Source: Leucobacter salsicius M1-8
GTDB lineage: Bacteria > Actinomycetota > Actinomycetes > Actinomycetales > Microbacteriaceae
Length of the DNA: 64,000 nucleotides
Assembly (NCBI RefSeq): GCF_000350525.1
Contig: NZ_AOCN01000008.1
Coordinates: 82,483 to 146,482 of the forward strand
Reading direction: 5' to 3'
Shown here: positions 8,989 to 16,989 of the stretch, in pieces
Numbering within the stretch: the first letter of the stretch is position 1
Layout: each line of letters starts with the position of its first letter
Notes under the pieces: model-generated
Seen by the model: the letters and a program-made list of their open reading frames with translations, nothing else
Told to the model about the DNA's origin: nothing
Database searches by the model: none
Made by a program: the position numbers and the translations under genes

Positions 8989-10458
8989 GTGTCGCACACT
9001 GCCGAACACGAAACCGTACCGAAAAGCCGAGGCTTCTTCGGCCACCCCTGGGGGCTCGCGAACCTCGCGGGTGTCGAGATGTGGGAGCGCTTCAGCTTCT
9101 ACGGCATGCAGGCACTGCTTGCGTTCTACATCTACTTCTCTGTTGCTGACGGCGGGCTCGGCCTGTCACAGGCCGCGGCCGGATCGATCGTCGGCGCGTA
9201 CGGCGGTCTCGTCTACCTCTCTGCTGTCCTGGGCGGCTGGGTCGCCGACCGCGTACTGGGCGCAGAGCGCACACTCTTCACCGCTGCCTGCCTCATCATG
9301 GCTGGCCACCTCGCACTCGCGTTCATTCCCGGCGCTCTGGGACTTGCGATCGGCCTCATCTGCGTCGCAATTGGATCCGGATCGCTGAAGACAACCACCT
9401 CGACCGTTCTGGGCGACCTCTACTCGCGCGAGGATGGACGCCGCGATTCAGCGTTCTCGATCTACTACATGGGCGTCAACATTGGCGGACTCTTGGGCCC
9501 GCTCGCCACGAGCGCACTGTGGGGCTGGAAGGGCTTCCACTGGGGCTTTGCCCTCGCCGCCATCGGAATGGCGATTGGCCTCACCCAGTACATGCTGATG
9601 CGCCGCCGCACGATCTCCGAGGCGAGCCGCAAGCCACAGAACCCCCTCACTGCCACGCAGAAGAAGGTGTGGCCCGTCATCTTCGCCGTGGCCATCGCGC
9701 TCTTGGTGCTCGCAGTCTCGCTCGGTTTGGTTACCGCCGAGAACCTCTCGAACATCGTCGTGGTGCTCGTCATTATTGCCGTCATCTCGCTGTTCACGGT
9801 GATGCTGACCAGCCGTCAGGTTGACGCCGTGGAGCGCAAGCGCGTCATCGGCTTCATTCCGCTGTTCATCGCTTCGGCCGTGTTCTGGTCGCTGTTCCAG
9901 CAGCAGTTCACGGCGCTCGCGTTCTACGCGGACACCCGCCTTGACCGCGAGATCTTCGGCTGGGAGATGCCGCCGAGCATCGTGCAGTCGATCAACCCGG
10001 TCTTCATCATCATCCTCGCTGGCGTCTTCGCCGCAATGTGGGTAAAGCTTGGCAACCGCCAGCCCTCGACCCCGGTCAAGTTCGCACTGGGCACCGGCAT
10101 CATGGGCCTCGCGTTCCTGTGCTTCATCCCCTTCGCTGGCTGGGCAAACGGGTCCGTGCCGCTCATCGCATTTGCGGGCATCCTGCTCTTGTTCACGATC
10201 GCTGAGCTGTCGATCTCACCCGTGGGTCAGTCGCTTGCGACGAAGCTCGCCCCGCGAGCCTTCCACTCTCAGATGGTGGCACTCTTCTTCCTGACCGTGT
10301 CACTCGGCTCTGCAGCTTCGGGGTCGCTCGCGGGCCTCTACACCGCCGAGGCCGAGGTGTCGTACTTCCTCATCATCGGGCTCTCGTCGATCGCAGTCGC
10401 GATCGTACTGTTCCTGATCCGGAAGCCGATCTTGAAGCTCTTGGGCGGCGTTCGCTAA
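8989..10458 (+). CDS. POT family proton-dependent di/tripeptide transporter
   Basis: 489 aa from GTG 8989, preceded by GAGGAG five bases upstream; an in-frame ATG at 8950 would add 13 residues without such a site. The signature WERFSFYGMQALLAFY and a later YYMGVNIGGLLGP segment mark the POT/PTR (DtpT-like) branch of the major facilitator superfamily. About 12-14 hydrophobic helices are seen, with a cytoplasmic loop around the RRRTISEASRKPQ segment. It should import short peptides with protons. It is monocistronic: a tRNA terminator stands upstream and a very strong palindrome downstream. Confidence 0.9.
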   Translation: MSHTAEHETVPKSRGFFGHPWGLANLAGVEMWERFSFYGMQALLAFYIYFSVADGGLGLSQAAAGSIVGAYGGLVYLSAVLGGWVADRVLGAERTLFTAACLIMAGHLALAFIPGALGLAIGLICVAIGSGSLKTTTSTVLGDLYSREDGRRDSAFSIYYMGVNIGGLLGPLATSALWGWKGFHWGFALAAIGMAIGLTQYMLMRRRTISEASRKPQNPLTATQKKVWPVIFAVAIALLVLAVSLGLVTAENLSNIVVVLVIIAVISLFTVMLTSRQVDAVERKRVIGFIPLFIASAVFWSLFQQQFTALAFYADTRLDREIFGWEMPPSIVQSINPVFIIILAGVFAAMWVKLGNRQPSTPVKFALGTGIMGLAFLCFIPFAGWANGSVPLIAFAGILLLFTIAELSISPVGQSLATKLAPRAFHSQMVALFFLTVSLGSAASGSLAGLYTAEAEVSYFLIIGLSSIAVAIVLFLIRKPILKLLGGVR

Positions 10459-10474
10459 CGAGCGTCTCAGCCGA

Positions 10475-10520
10475 GATGCCCCGCGGGTTCGTTCAGATCT
10501 GAACGAACCCGCGGGGCATC
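10475..10520. terminator. 46-bp perfect palindromic bidirectional terminator
   Basis: Every base from 10475 to 10520 pairs symmetrically around 10497/10498 (23-bp arms with no unpaired loop), followed by TTTCATTT. It sits between convergent genes ending at 10458 and 10536. Confidence 0.9.
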
Positions 10521-10535
10521 TTTCATTTCGAGCGA

Positions 10536-11315
10536 CTACCGTAGCCCATCGACATAGTCGACGATCATCGTGGCGACGGGCTCGGGGCTCTTGATGATGG
10601 CCTCGTGGCCGCGATCCGGAATTAATTGCATCGTGGATTCAGGTAGTGCGGCCGCCACTTCAGCGACCCACTCCTGTGGGCAGACCCTGTCGGTTTCACC
10701 CGCGAGTACTAGCGTGGGCACCCGAACCCGCGGGCACACGTCCTCAAGGTGATGCTCGAGCATCACCTTGAGCTTGTTCGCAAACCACACGGGGCTCGTC
10801 TTGAAATACTCATACATCCCGGTGAAGAGCACCTTGACGCCCTCGCCCTTCAGGTCCTGCACCATGCGCTCAGCTTGCTTCGTGGCCGAGCGTTCGTGCC
10901 GATTGATCGTGGGGGCGATGAGTACGAGCCCATCGACGAGCTCGGGCTCATCGACCGCGAGCTGCGCAGTGATCTGCGTACCCATCGAGTGGCCGACGAG
11001 CACGACGCGGCCGAGCTGCTCGTCGCGAATAAACCGAGCGAGGTGCTTTGCGGTCTGCTCGATCGAGCTCTCGCTGCCGGGTTCGGGGGAATCTCCAAAC
11101 CCGGGAAGATCGAGCGCGATCACGCGCCCGCGAGAGGCCAGGATCGGGGCCACCTCGTCGTACACGATGCGTCCCATGCCGATGCCATGGACGAGCACGA
11201 AGACCCGTTCTCGCAGCCCATCAGTGGGCACGCTTGCCGGGGTGTCATTGGATACGATCGTCAGCTCGCCCGACTCGTATCGTCGCTCGATGCTGTTCTG
11301 GTCTGCGTTGTCCAT
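10536..11315 (-). CDS. alpha/beta hydrolase
   Basis: 259 aa. The alpha/beta hydrolase fold is shown by the oxyanion segment LVHGIGMG, the nucleophile elbow GHSMG, the acid region LAGETDRVCP and the catalytic His in DRGHEAI. No signal peptide, so it is cytoplasmic. The cap region (about residues 135-190) is charged and helical. The substrate is unknown. It is followed on the same strand by a terminator-like hairpin at 11366-11400 read from the GlsB side, so it is probably transcribed alone. Confidence 0.85.
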   Translation of the reverse strand: MDNADQNSIERRYESGELTIVSNDTPASVPTDGLRERVFVLVHGIGMGRIVYDEVAPILASRGRVIALDLPGFGDSPEPGSESSIEQTAKHLARFIRDEQLGRVVLVGHSMGTQITAQLAVDEPELVDGLVLIAPTINRHERSATKQAERMVQDLKGEGVKVLFTGMYEYFKTSPVWFANKLKVMLEHHLEDVCPRVRVPTLVLAGETDRVCPQEWVAEVAAALPESTMQLIPDRGHEAIIKSPEPVATMIVDYVDGLR

Positions 11316-11365
11316 GGCCCCAGACTAGCCCTCACTGGCCTTCACTAGCCCTCAAACACGATGAC

Positions 11366-11400
11366 GGCCTCAGGCCTCCCGCCACGGGAAGCCTGAGGCC
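11366..11400. terminator. terminator for the GlsB-like gene
   Basis: 10-bp perfect outer stem GGCCTCAGGC/GCCTGAGGCC with a further inner CCC/GGG stem; it lies 10 bp beyond the minus-strand stop at 11411. Confidence 0.75.
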
Positions 11401-11410
11401 ATCAATGCGT

Positions 11411-11677
11411 CTAGTCCGTCTTCTTACGCCCGGAGATCAGGCCCCAGATCAGCAGCACGACAACCGAACCGCCGATGGCGAGTGCCCACGTCTGCAGCGA
11501 GAAGAACTCCTCGAGATTTGCGTTGAAGAGCATGCCACCGAGCCATCCGCCCAGCATGGCTCCGACGACACCGAGCAGCAGGGTGACAAACCAGCCACCG
11601 GCCTGCTTGCCCGGCAAAATTGCCTTCGCAATGGCGCCCGCGATGAGCCCCAGAATCAGAAAACTAAAGAATCCCAT
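11411..11677 (-). CDS. GlsB/YeaQ/YmgE family stress response membrane protein
   Basis: 88 aa with three hydrophobic helices and the family pattern GLIAGAIAKAILPGKQAGGW near the N-terminus. Members (transglycosylase-associated-protein family) are small inner-membrane proteins induced by envelope or general stress; their mechanism is not known. The start ATG 11677 has AAGGAG about eight bases upstream. It is followed upstream by a CsbD-like gene on the same strand, 52 bp away, another general-stress protein, so shared stress control is likely. Confidence 0.9.
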   Translation of the reverse strand: MGFFSFLILGLIAGAIAKAILPGKQAGGWFVTLLLGVVGAMLGGWLGGMLFNANLEEFFSLQTWALAIGGSVVVLLIWGLISGRKKTD

Positions 11678-11729
11678 AATGAAGCTCCTTCAGGTAGAGA
11701 TCCGCACGAGTTGGGTTTTTGGAGGCCCC

Positions 11730-11900
11730 TTACTTGAAGGCGTCTTTGACGTTCTCGCCAGCCTTCCTCAGGCTCGCTTTCGCCTGATCGAGCTTGCCTT
11801 CGGCCTCCTGCGATTCATCACCGGTGAGCTTGCCCATCGCCTCTTTGGCTTTGCCGGTGATGTCTTCTGCTGCGTTTTTCATCTTGTCTTCTGCACTCAT
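11730..11900 (-). CDS. CsbD family stress protein
   Basis: 56 aa from ATG 11900, which has GAAAGGA upstream; a longer in-frame reading adds ten residues without a ribosome site. The repeated helical pattern (EDKMKNAAEDITGKAKEAMG, then KLDQAKASLRKAGENVKDAF) is that of CsbD, a small hydrophilic four-helix protein of the general stress response with unknown mechanism. It lies upstream of the GlsB-like membrane gene on the same strand. Confidence 0.88.
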   Translation of the reverse strand: MSAEDKMKNAAEDITGKAKEAMGKLTGDESQEAEGKLDQAKASLRKAGENVKDAFK

Positions 11901-12082
11901 GGCGTGTGTCCTTTCGTGTTCGAATGACAAGACAACGAGTCATCGTTGCCTGTGATGCGGCTTATGCATCTGCATTTCACGCTACCCAGTAAAGCGGCTC
12001 TGCGCCAGGGCAGTTTTGCTCGACGCCAACCAGCGATCAGCTTCTGAAGTACCGAGGGTGGCATTCTTGAGGTCACAGTGAG

Positions 12083-12117
12083 TTTGTAGTTTGTAATTTG
12101 TAATTTGTAATTTGTCA
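12083..12117 (+). repeat. five-copy heptanucleotide tandem repeat before soxR
   Basis: TTTGTAG, then TTTGTAA three times, then TTTGTCA: five 7-bp units in tandem. The last base is the A of a possible ATG start. The tract is AT-rich in a GC-rich genome, and the unit length is not a multiple of three. Confidence 0.9.
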
Positions 12118-12131
12118 TGGGAGTGGGGATC

Positions 12132-12653
12132 GTGGCTGCAAAGAATCTAAACCATGATCTCGAAGCAGGTACCCCTGGTAGCGTCGCCGCCAAAGCCAGC
12201 CGGATCGAAGACGAGCTACTCAGCGTCGGCGAGGTGAGCCGCCGCACAGGTGTGGCGGTCTCGGCGCTGCACTATTACGAGAAGCTCGGGCTCATCGGGT
12301 CTACCCGCACCGTCGGCAACCAGCGCCGTTACCGACGCCACATGATCCGGCGCATCACGCTCGTGTCGGTCGCCAAGCGCCTAGGTATTCCGCTCGCCGA
12401 CGTGCAGCAAGCGTTCGCGAGCGTGCCGCTCGACTCGACCCCCACGCACGCCGATTGGCAGCGCGCCTCCCGCGCGTGGAAGCTGGTGCTCGAACGCCGC
12501 CGAAAGGCCATCGAGGAGCTCGAGAACCAACTCGTAGGATGCATCGGCTGTGGCTGCCTGTCAATGAAGGCCTGCCTGCTAGTCAACCCCGACGACCGGC
12601 TCGGCCTCGAGGGGGCGGGACCGCGTCGTCTGCCCGTCGAAGATCTCGAGTAG
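12132..12653 (+). CDS. soxR: redox-sensing MerR-family regulator SoxR
   Basis: 173 aa from GTG 12132, chosen because GGGAG lies eight bases upstream; an ATG at 12117 would add five residues but abuts a tandem repeat and has no ribosome site. The MerR helix-turn-helix (LLSVGEVSRRTGVAVSALHY) is followed by a dimerisation helix and the [2Fe-2S] cluster motif C-x2-C-x-C-x5-C (residues 137, 140, 142, 148), then NPDDRLGLEGAG as in Escherichia coli SoxR. SoxR activates promoters with stretched spacers when its cluster is oxidised, mainly by redox-cycling compounds. A textbook SoxR box lies in this window at 16871-16890, before the flavin reductase gene. Confidence 0.95.
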   Translation: MAAKNLNHDLEAGTPGSVAAKASRIEDELLSVGEVSRRTGVAVSALHYYEKLGLIGSTRTVGNQRRYRRHMIRRITLVSVAKRLGIPLADVQQAFASVPLDSTPTHADWQRASRAWKLVLERRRKAIEELENQLVGCIGCGCLSMKACLLVNPDDRLGLEGAGPRRLPVEDLE

Positions 12654-12737
12654 GCCACACCACACCAAAGACACACACAGTAAAGACCTGGATGGAGTGT
12701 ACGATATTCAAATCGACTGCACTGAGAAGGGTCCAAC

Positions 12738-14405
12738 TTGCATTACTCACACCGACGTTCACTGCTCGGGATTGCCGCCACTGCGGCAATCCTCCTGACT
12801 GGCGTGGGGCTGGGCGCGAGCTCCCCCGCGATCGCAACTTCGGGCGAGGAAGCGCCTGCTTCAGCTTCCGCCGAGCCACTTGCGGCACCGGCGCAGGTCA
12901 ACTCGACGACAACGATGAACCCGGTGCTGGTCCCTGGGCAGTTCGGATCGCCTTTCCTTGCGACCGCCACAGTTGAGCTCGACGGCCCTTCCAACCTCTC
13001 CGGCCAGATTGTGGAGCTTTGGCTCAATGGCGAACTCGCAGTGAGCTCTCCCCTCCTTTACATCGGATCCGGAAAGTTCTCCGGGGTTCTCATCACTCAG
13101 AACACGCCCAGCGCGGGCGACTACAAGGCTGTAGTTAAATTTCCCGGATTCGCGTCCTCAGATCCGGGGATGGCTGGCGCGCTTTCATCGGAGAGCGCTC
13201 CCTTCGAGTTTACGGTCGCCCCGCGCCCGTCCACCACGACGGTCACATCGGCCCCGACTGCAGAGAACGCCTTCGCGCCGATCGACGTGTCAGCGTCCGT
13301 TTCCGCGCCCGGCTTCGCCATCACCGGATCCGCCGCCCTCATGGTGGACGATCTTGAGATCGCCACCGCACCTCTGCAGGCGTCGCCCCAGCCGTTCGCC
13401 GACAGCCCCGTCGAGTTCTCAGGGGTACGTCTCCCCGGCACCGGTGGCACACTGTGGGTGAAGTATCTGGGGTCAGACGACGGTAACTTTGCTCCGTCCG
13501 CATCTGCGCGCGGGGCCATCGTGATCCACCCGATCGACACGAGCGTCGACGTCGCGCTCTCTTCGGCACAGGTTCGTGCGGACGCAACGTCCAGCCTCGA
13601 GATCACAGTCACGAATGAGACGCTGCGCTCATCGCAAGATCCCGTTGGCGGCGTCGAAGTACTCGTGGACGGCGACGTTATTGTCACCATGGCGCAGGCT
13701 CAGGATGAAGATCCCCGGGCCGGCAATGGTGTCGCGCGCTTTTCGATCCCCCTCGCCGGTGCTGAACTCGGGCTCGGCACGCATGACATCATTGTGAACT
13801 TCCTGCCCGAGCCAGGCTTCAAGGCTTCGAGCAGCGAGACTGCCCCGCTCACGGTGGTCGGCATTCCAACCGTGCTGACAACCGTCGCGAGCACCGTCAC
13901 CGGCACCCCCGCTCATCCCCCGGTTGTGTCGGTGCAGGCCACGGTCGGGGCCGGGAACGACGCCGCTGCCCCCGCTAATGCCGCGGGGCTCCAGGCTCCA
14001 GTTCAGGCCGATTCCCCGGCCTCCAACGCCGCGGTTGCTGGCTATCTGGAGGCCTTCGTGGGCACAGAATCGCTCGGGGACGCAGTGCCGCTCGTGGATG
14101 GCACGGCCGACGTGCAGCTTGCAGGTCTCGCGGTTGGTTCGCACGAGGTCGAGCTGCAGTTCACCCCGGTCGGTGACTCCAACGCGCTCGGGGCGAGCAC
14201 CTCCGTCACCGCCGTGGTGTCGGCCGATGCGACCCCGGCCCCCCAGCCTGTGACGCCGGAGCACACCACGAAGTCAGCGCTCGCCAAGACCGGCGCCGCG
14301 GATGGTCAGGCTTCGCTCCTTCTCGGCGCAGCGGCAGCGCTTATCATCGGCGCTGGAATTGCCTTCTCGGCCCCGCTACGCCGCGGCAGGCAACGTCAGG
14401 TCTAG
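12738..14405 (+). CDS. secreted Ig-like-domain protein with sortase sorting signal
   Basis: 555 aa from TTG 12738, with GAGAAGGG six bases upstream. A signal peptide (RRSLLGIAATAAILLTGVGLGASSPAIA) is followed by an Ala/Ser-rich stretch, then repeated bacterial Ig-like (Big_3_5-type) beta domains with recurring patterns such as VSVNATV-like strands and LAGLAVGSHEVELQF. The C-terminus is LAKTG, a hydrophobic helix and a basic tail (PLRRGRQRQV), the layout of a sortase substrate. LAxTG is the form used by class E sortases of actinobacteria. It is probably anchored to the cell wall as a spacer or adhesin-like protein; the ligand is unknown. No sortase gene is in the window. Confidence 0.85.
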   Translation: MHYSHRRSLLGIAATAAILLTGVGLGASSPAIATSGEEAPASASAEPLAAPAQVNSTTTMNPVLVPGQFGSPFLATATVELDGPSNLSGQIVELWLNGELAVSSPLLYIGSGKFSGVLITQNTPSAGDYKAVVKFPGFASSDPGMAGALSSESAPFEFTVAPRPSTTTVTSAPTAENAFAPIDVSASVSAPGFAITGSAALMVDDLEIATAPLQASPQPFADSPVEFSGVRLPGTGGTLWVKYLGSDDGNFAPSASARGAIVIHPIDTSVDVALSSAQVRADATSSLEITVTNETLRSSQDPVGGVEVLVDGDVIVTMAQAQDEDPRAGNGVARFSIPLAGAELGLGTHDIIVNFLPEPGFKASSSETAPLTVVGIPTVLTTVASTVTGTPAHPPVVSVQATVGAGNDAAAPANAAGLQAPVQADSPASNAAVAGYLEAFVGTESLGDAVPLVDGTADVQLAGLAVGSHEVELQFTPVGDSNALGASTSVTAVVSADATPAPQPVTPEHTTKSALAKTGAADGQASLLLGAAAALIIGAGIAFSAPLRRGRQRQV

Positions 14406-14428
14406 CGCCAACTCTCGTCTGTACACAC

Positions 14429-14459
14429 CTGTGCCCGCCGATTGAACCGGCGGGCACAG
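14429..14459. terminator. terminator between surface protein and DUF808 gene
   Basis: 12-bp stem CTGTGCCCGCCG with its complement and a 7-base loop, between convergent genes; followed by TGTTTGTG. Confidence 0.8.
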
Positions 14460-14488
14460 CTGTTTGTGGTGATACTGGCGTGCGCTGC

Positions 14489-15433
14489 CTACGCCTTGTG
14501 CGCGACGGGTTTCTTGTAACGCAACCGCGCGATCACTGCCAGCACCGCAAGAATGATGGCCCCCCAGATCACTCCGAACACCGCCGACAGGCTGCTGTCG
14601 ATAATCCACGTGATGAACCCCGGAGCCGGGATCGCATGCGTAATGCCAGACACCAGCTCGTAGGGTGCGGCGACGCCCACCTCGGCAAGGTTCACGAGCA
14701 GAATGTGGCCGCCCACCCAGAGCATCGCCACCATCCCGATAACGCTGAGCCCCTTGAACACCCAGGGCATCGCCTTGACGAGCCACGTGCCCAGAATCTT
14801 GAGGGACCGGGGGCGCTTGCGGCGCAGCCAGAACCCGACATCATCCATTTTCACGAGCAGCGCGACCGTGCCGTACACGGCAACCGTCATCATGATCGCG
14901 ACGACGATGAGGATCGCTAGGCGGACCCCCCACGAGTCTGTCTCGATCGCGGCGAGCGAGATCAGCATGATCTCAATGGACAACACGAGGTCGGTGCGCA
15001 CAGCGCTGCTCACGATCTGCCTTTCGGAGGTTTTCGTGCGTTCGACGACCTCCTCAGCACTGTGCTGGTCGCTGTGCCGCTTGCCCACCGAGTGCCACAG
15101 CTTTTCGGCACCTTCGTACGCGAGGTACGTGCCGCCGAGCAGCAGCAGCCACGGAAACACCCACGGCGCCCACGTGCTCAGCAGCATGATGCCCACGACG
15201 ATGAACGCCTTATTGATCAGCGAGCCGCGCGTGATCTTCCACACCACCGGCAATTCGCGCTTGGGGCTGAGGCCTTGCACGTACTGTGGCGACACTGCAG
15301 CGTCATCAATCACCACGCCGGCCGCCTTCGCGGAGGCCTTCGCGGCGCCCACCGCCACGTCGTCAATCGACGCGGCCGCGGCCTTTGCCAGCACAGCGAT
15401 GTCGTCAAGAAGTGCGAAGAAGCTTGCGCTCAC
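14489..15433 (-). CDS. DUF808 family membrane protein (YedI-like)
   Basis: 314 aa from GTG 15433, with GAAGGAA upstream. The N-terminus SASFFALLDDIAVLAKAAAASIDDVAV and the helices that follow (KAFIVVGIMLLSTWAPW, FPWLLLLGGTYLAYEGAEKLW and others) are characteristic of DUF808/YedI, integral membrane proteins of unknown function. About six membrane segments are seen. A 13-residue N-terminal extension from an upstream ATG is possible but lacks a ribosome site. It is monocistronic, flanked by a convergent terminator and a repeat-bearing intergenic region. Confidence 0.88.
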   Translation of the reverse strand: MSASFFALLDDIAVLAKAAAASIDDVAVGAAKASAKAAGVVIDDAAVSPQYVQGLSPKRELPVVWKITRGSLINKAFIVVGIMLLSTWAPWVFPWLLLLGGTYLAYEGAEKLWHSVGKRHSDQHSAEEVVERTKTSERQIVSSAVRTDLVLSIEIMLISLAAIETDSWGVRLAILIVVAIMMTVAVYGTVALLVKMDDVGFWLRRKRPRSLKILGTWLVKAMPWVFKGLSVIGMVAMLWVGGHILLVNLAEVGVAAPYELVSGITHAIPAPGFITWIIDSSLSAVFGVIWGAIILAVLAVIARLRYKKPVAHKA

Positions 15434-15540
15434 GTGGGATTCCTTCGGCCGGGATCGGTGACGGGATGTCAATTCTCGTGAGTTCTACTGTAATCGTGAA
15501 TTACCCGTGACCTCGCCGTCATACTGTACGCCCACCTCAC

Positions 15541-15579
15541 CGTCACGCTGCGGGCGCCAAGCGAGCCCCGGGATGACGG
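15541..15579. repeat. degenerate REP-like palindrome
   Basis: CGTCACGCTGCGGGCGCC...GGGATGACG resembles the better-preserved palindromes at 19732-19809 and 48696-48815, with CGTCA/TGACG ends and an AAGCGAG centre, but with several mismatches. Confidence 0.4.
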
Positions 15580-15592
15580 AGGAAAAACCTAC

Positions 15593-15626
15593 AAAGGGGG
15601 CGCGCACTCGCGTGCGCGCCCCCTTT
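15593..15626. terminator. terminator of sodA
   Basis: 15-bp perfect stem AAAGGGGGCGCGCAC with its complement and a 4-base loop. Read on the minus strand it follows the sodA stop at 15668 and ends in a T-rich run. Confidence 0.85.
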
Positions 15627-15667
15627 GAGCCCGGGGCATGTTTGGTGCCGGGGCGTAGATCCGGAGC

Positions 15668-16294
15668 CTATGCCGGGATGATGAGACCGGCAGTCGACGT
15701 GGTCGCGCGGTCGAAGCGCTGCTGCACGTCAGCCCAGTTGACGACCTCCCAGAAAGCCTTGACGTAGTCAGCGCGCACGTTCTGGTAGTCGAGGTAGTAG
15801 GCGTGCTCCCAGACGTCGAGCTGCAGCAGCGGGGTAACGCCGAGCGGCACGTTGCCCTGCTGATCGAACATCTGGAAGATGACGGGGCGAGCACCCAACG
15901 AATCCCACGCGAGCACCGACCAACCCGAGCCCTGAACGCCCATCGCGGCCGCCGCGAACTGGGCACGGAAGACGTCCATTGAGCCGAAGACTTCGTTCAG
16001 TGTCTTGGCGAGGGCGCCCTCGGGCTCTCCACCGCCATCGGGCGACATGTTCTCCCAGAAGACGCTGTGGTTGATGTGGCCGCCGAGGTTGAAAGCGAGA
16101 TCCTTCTCGAGCTTGTTGATGTTCGCGAGATTGCCCGTTTCGCGGGCCTCAGCGATCTGCTCGAGCGCGGTGTTGGCACCCGTCACATAGGCCTGGTGGT
16201 GCTTGGAATGGTGCAGCTCCATGATGCGCGCCGAGATGTGGGGCGCGAGGGCTGAGTAGTCGTAGGGCAGATCAGGCAGGGTGTACTTAGGCAT
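15668..16294 (-). CDS. sodA: superoxide dismutase (Mn/Fe family)
   Basis: 208 aa, normal length. Metal ligands are visible: a His in ELHHSKHH (residue 28), the second His of GGHINHSVFW, and Asp and His in DVWEHAYY. The GVQGSGW segment is the usual active-site Gln/Gly region. The enzyme converts superoxide to oxygen and peroxide in the cytoplasm; Mn versus Fe use cannot be decided with certainty here. ATG 16294 has AAGGAG upstream. It lies next to the SoxR-box flavin reductase gene but has no SoxR box of its own that I can see. Confidence 0.95.
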   Translation of the reverse strand: MPKYTLPDLPYDYSALAPHISARIMELHHSKHHQAYVTGANTALEQIAEARETGNLANINKLEKDLAFNLGGHINHSVFWENMSPDGGGEPEGALAKTLNEVFGSMDVFRAQFAAAAMGVQGSGWSVLAWDSLGARPVIFQMFDQQGNVPLGVTPLLQLDVWEHAYYLDYQNVRADYVKAFWEVVNWADVQQRFDRATTSTAGLIIPA

Positions 16295-16363
16295 GGTGAT
16301 GCTCCTTCTCGTTCTAATTGGCGGCCTGAAAGCTTGTGTCGCGGTGGGGTTGCCCCTACGCCG

Positions 16364-16855
16364 CTAGACCCGGGCCGGATCGAGCACGTGAAACACGCGG
16401 TCGTGGTAGACGAGCGGGGCACCCTCGTCGCCACCAATAATCTCGACCACCTCGGCGAGCACCAGCGAAGACGGGCCGATGGGAGTGATGCTCGCGGGTG
16501 TGCAGCGCAGCGCGACGCGTGCGCTTGGCAGGTGGGGCTCCCCCGTAGCAAGCGTGCCCCAGCCTTGGGCGTCGGTAAATCGCTCGGATCCCGACACCGC
16601 GAAGGCCTTGAGCACGTCAAGGTTCTGGGCCGAGGCGAGGTGCACCACAAACGAGTCGGCCTGCAGGATCTTGCCAGCGCTGCCGCCCGATTGAGTGACC
16701 GAGAACGCGATCGCCGGAGGGTCGATTCCGACCGAGGCGACGCTTGAGGCGGTGATGCCGACGGGGCCTTCAGGGGTGTTCGCGGTGATAATTGCAACGC
16801 CTGCGGGGTGGTTGCGAAACGCGAGCTTGAACTCGTCGACCAAAATCTCTGCCAT
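16364..16855 (-). CDS. flavin reductase-like FMN-binding protein
   Basis: 163 aa, a single split-barrel flavin reductase-like domain: FRNHPAGVAIITANTPEGPVGITASSVASVG is the classic N-terminal region, followed by PPAIAFSVTQSGGSAGKI and LRCTPAS. Such proteins reduce free FMN with NAD(P)H or act as the small partner of two-component monooxygenases. The promoter is exceptional: a consensus SoxR box within a 19-bp spacer lies immediately upstream, and the predicted transcript start falls at or near the start codon, suggesting leaderless translation. It is a probable SoxR target responding to redox-active compounds. Confidence 0.88.
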   Translation of the reverse strand: MAEILVDEFKLAFRNHPAGVAIITANTPEGPVGITASSVASVGIDPPAIAFSVTQSGGSAGKILQADSFVVHLASAQNLDVLKAFAVSGSERFTDAQGWGTLATGEPHLPSARVALRCTPASITPIGPSSLVLAEVVEIIGGDEGAPLVYHDRVFHVLDPARV

Positions 16856-16862
16856 GCCACCT

Positions 16863-16893
16863 ACGTTAGAACCTCAAGCGCACTTGAGGTCAA
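16863..16893 (-). promoter_or_regulatory. SoxR-box promoter of the flavin reductase gene
   Basis: On the minus strand TTGACC (16888-16893), a 19-bp spacer and TAACGT (16863-16868) form a MerR-type stretched promoter. The spacer region holds ACCTCAAG-CGCA-CTTGAGGT (16871-16890), which matches the SoxR consensus CCTCAAG-N4-CTTGAGG in both arms. The -10 ends eight bases before the ATG at 16855. Confidence 0.85.
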
Positions 16894-16989
16894 GTTGCGT
16901 TCGCTGCGGGGGAATCGACCGGGGCACTGCATCAGCCCTGCTTCTGCGCGCGGCGCGACCCCGCCAAACGCACCAATCCGGCGCCTAAC

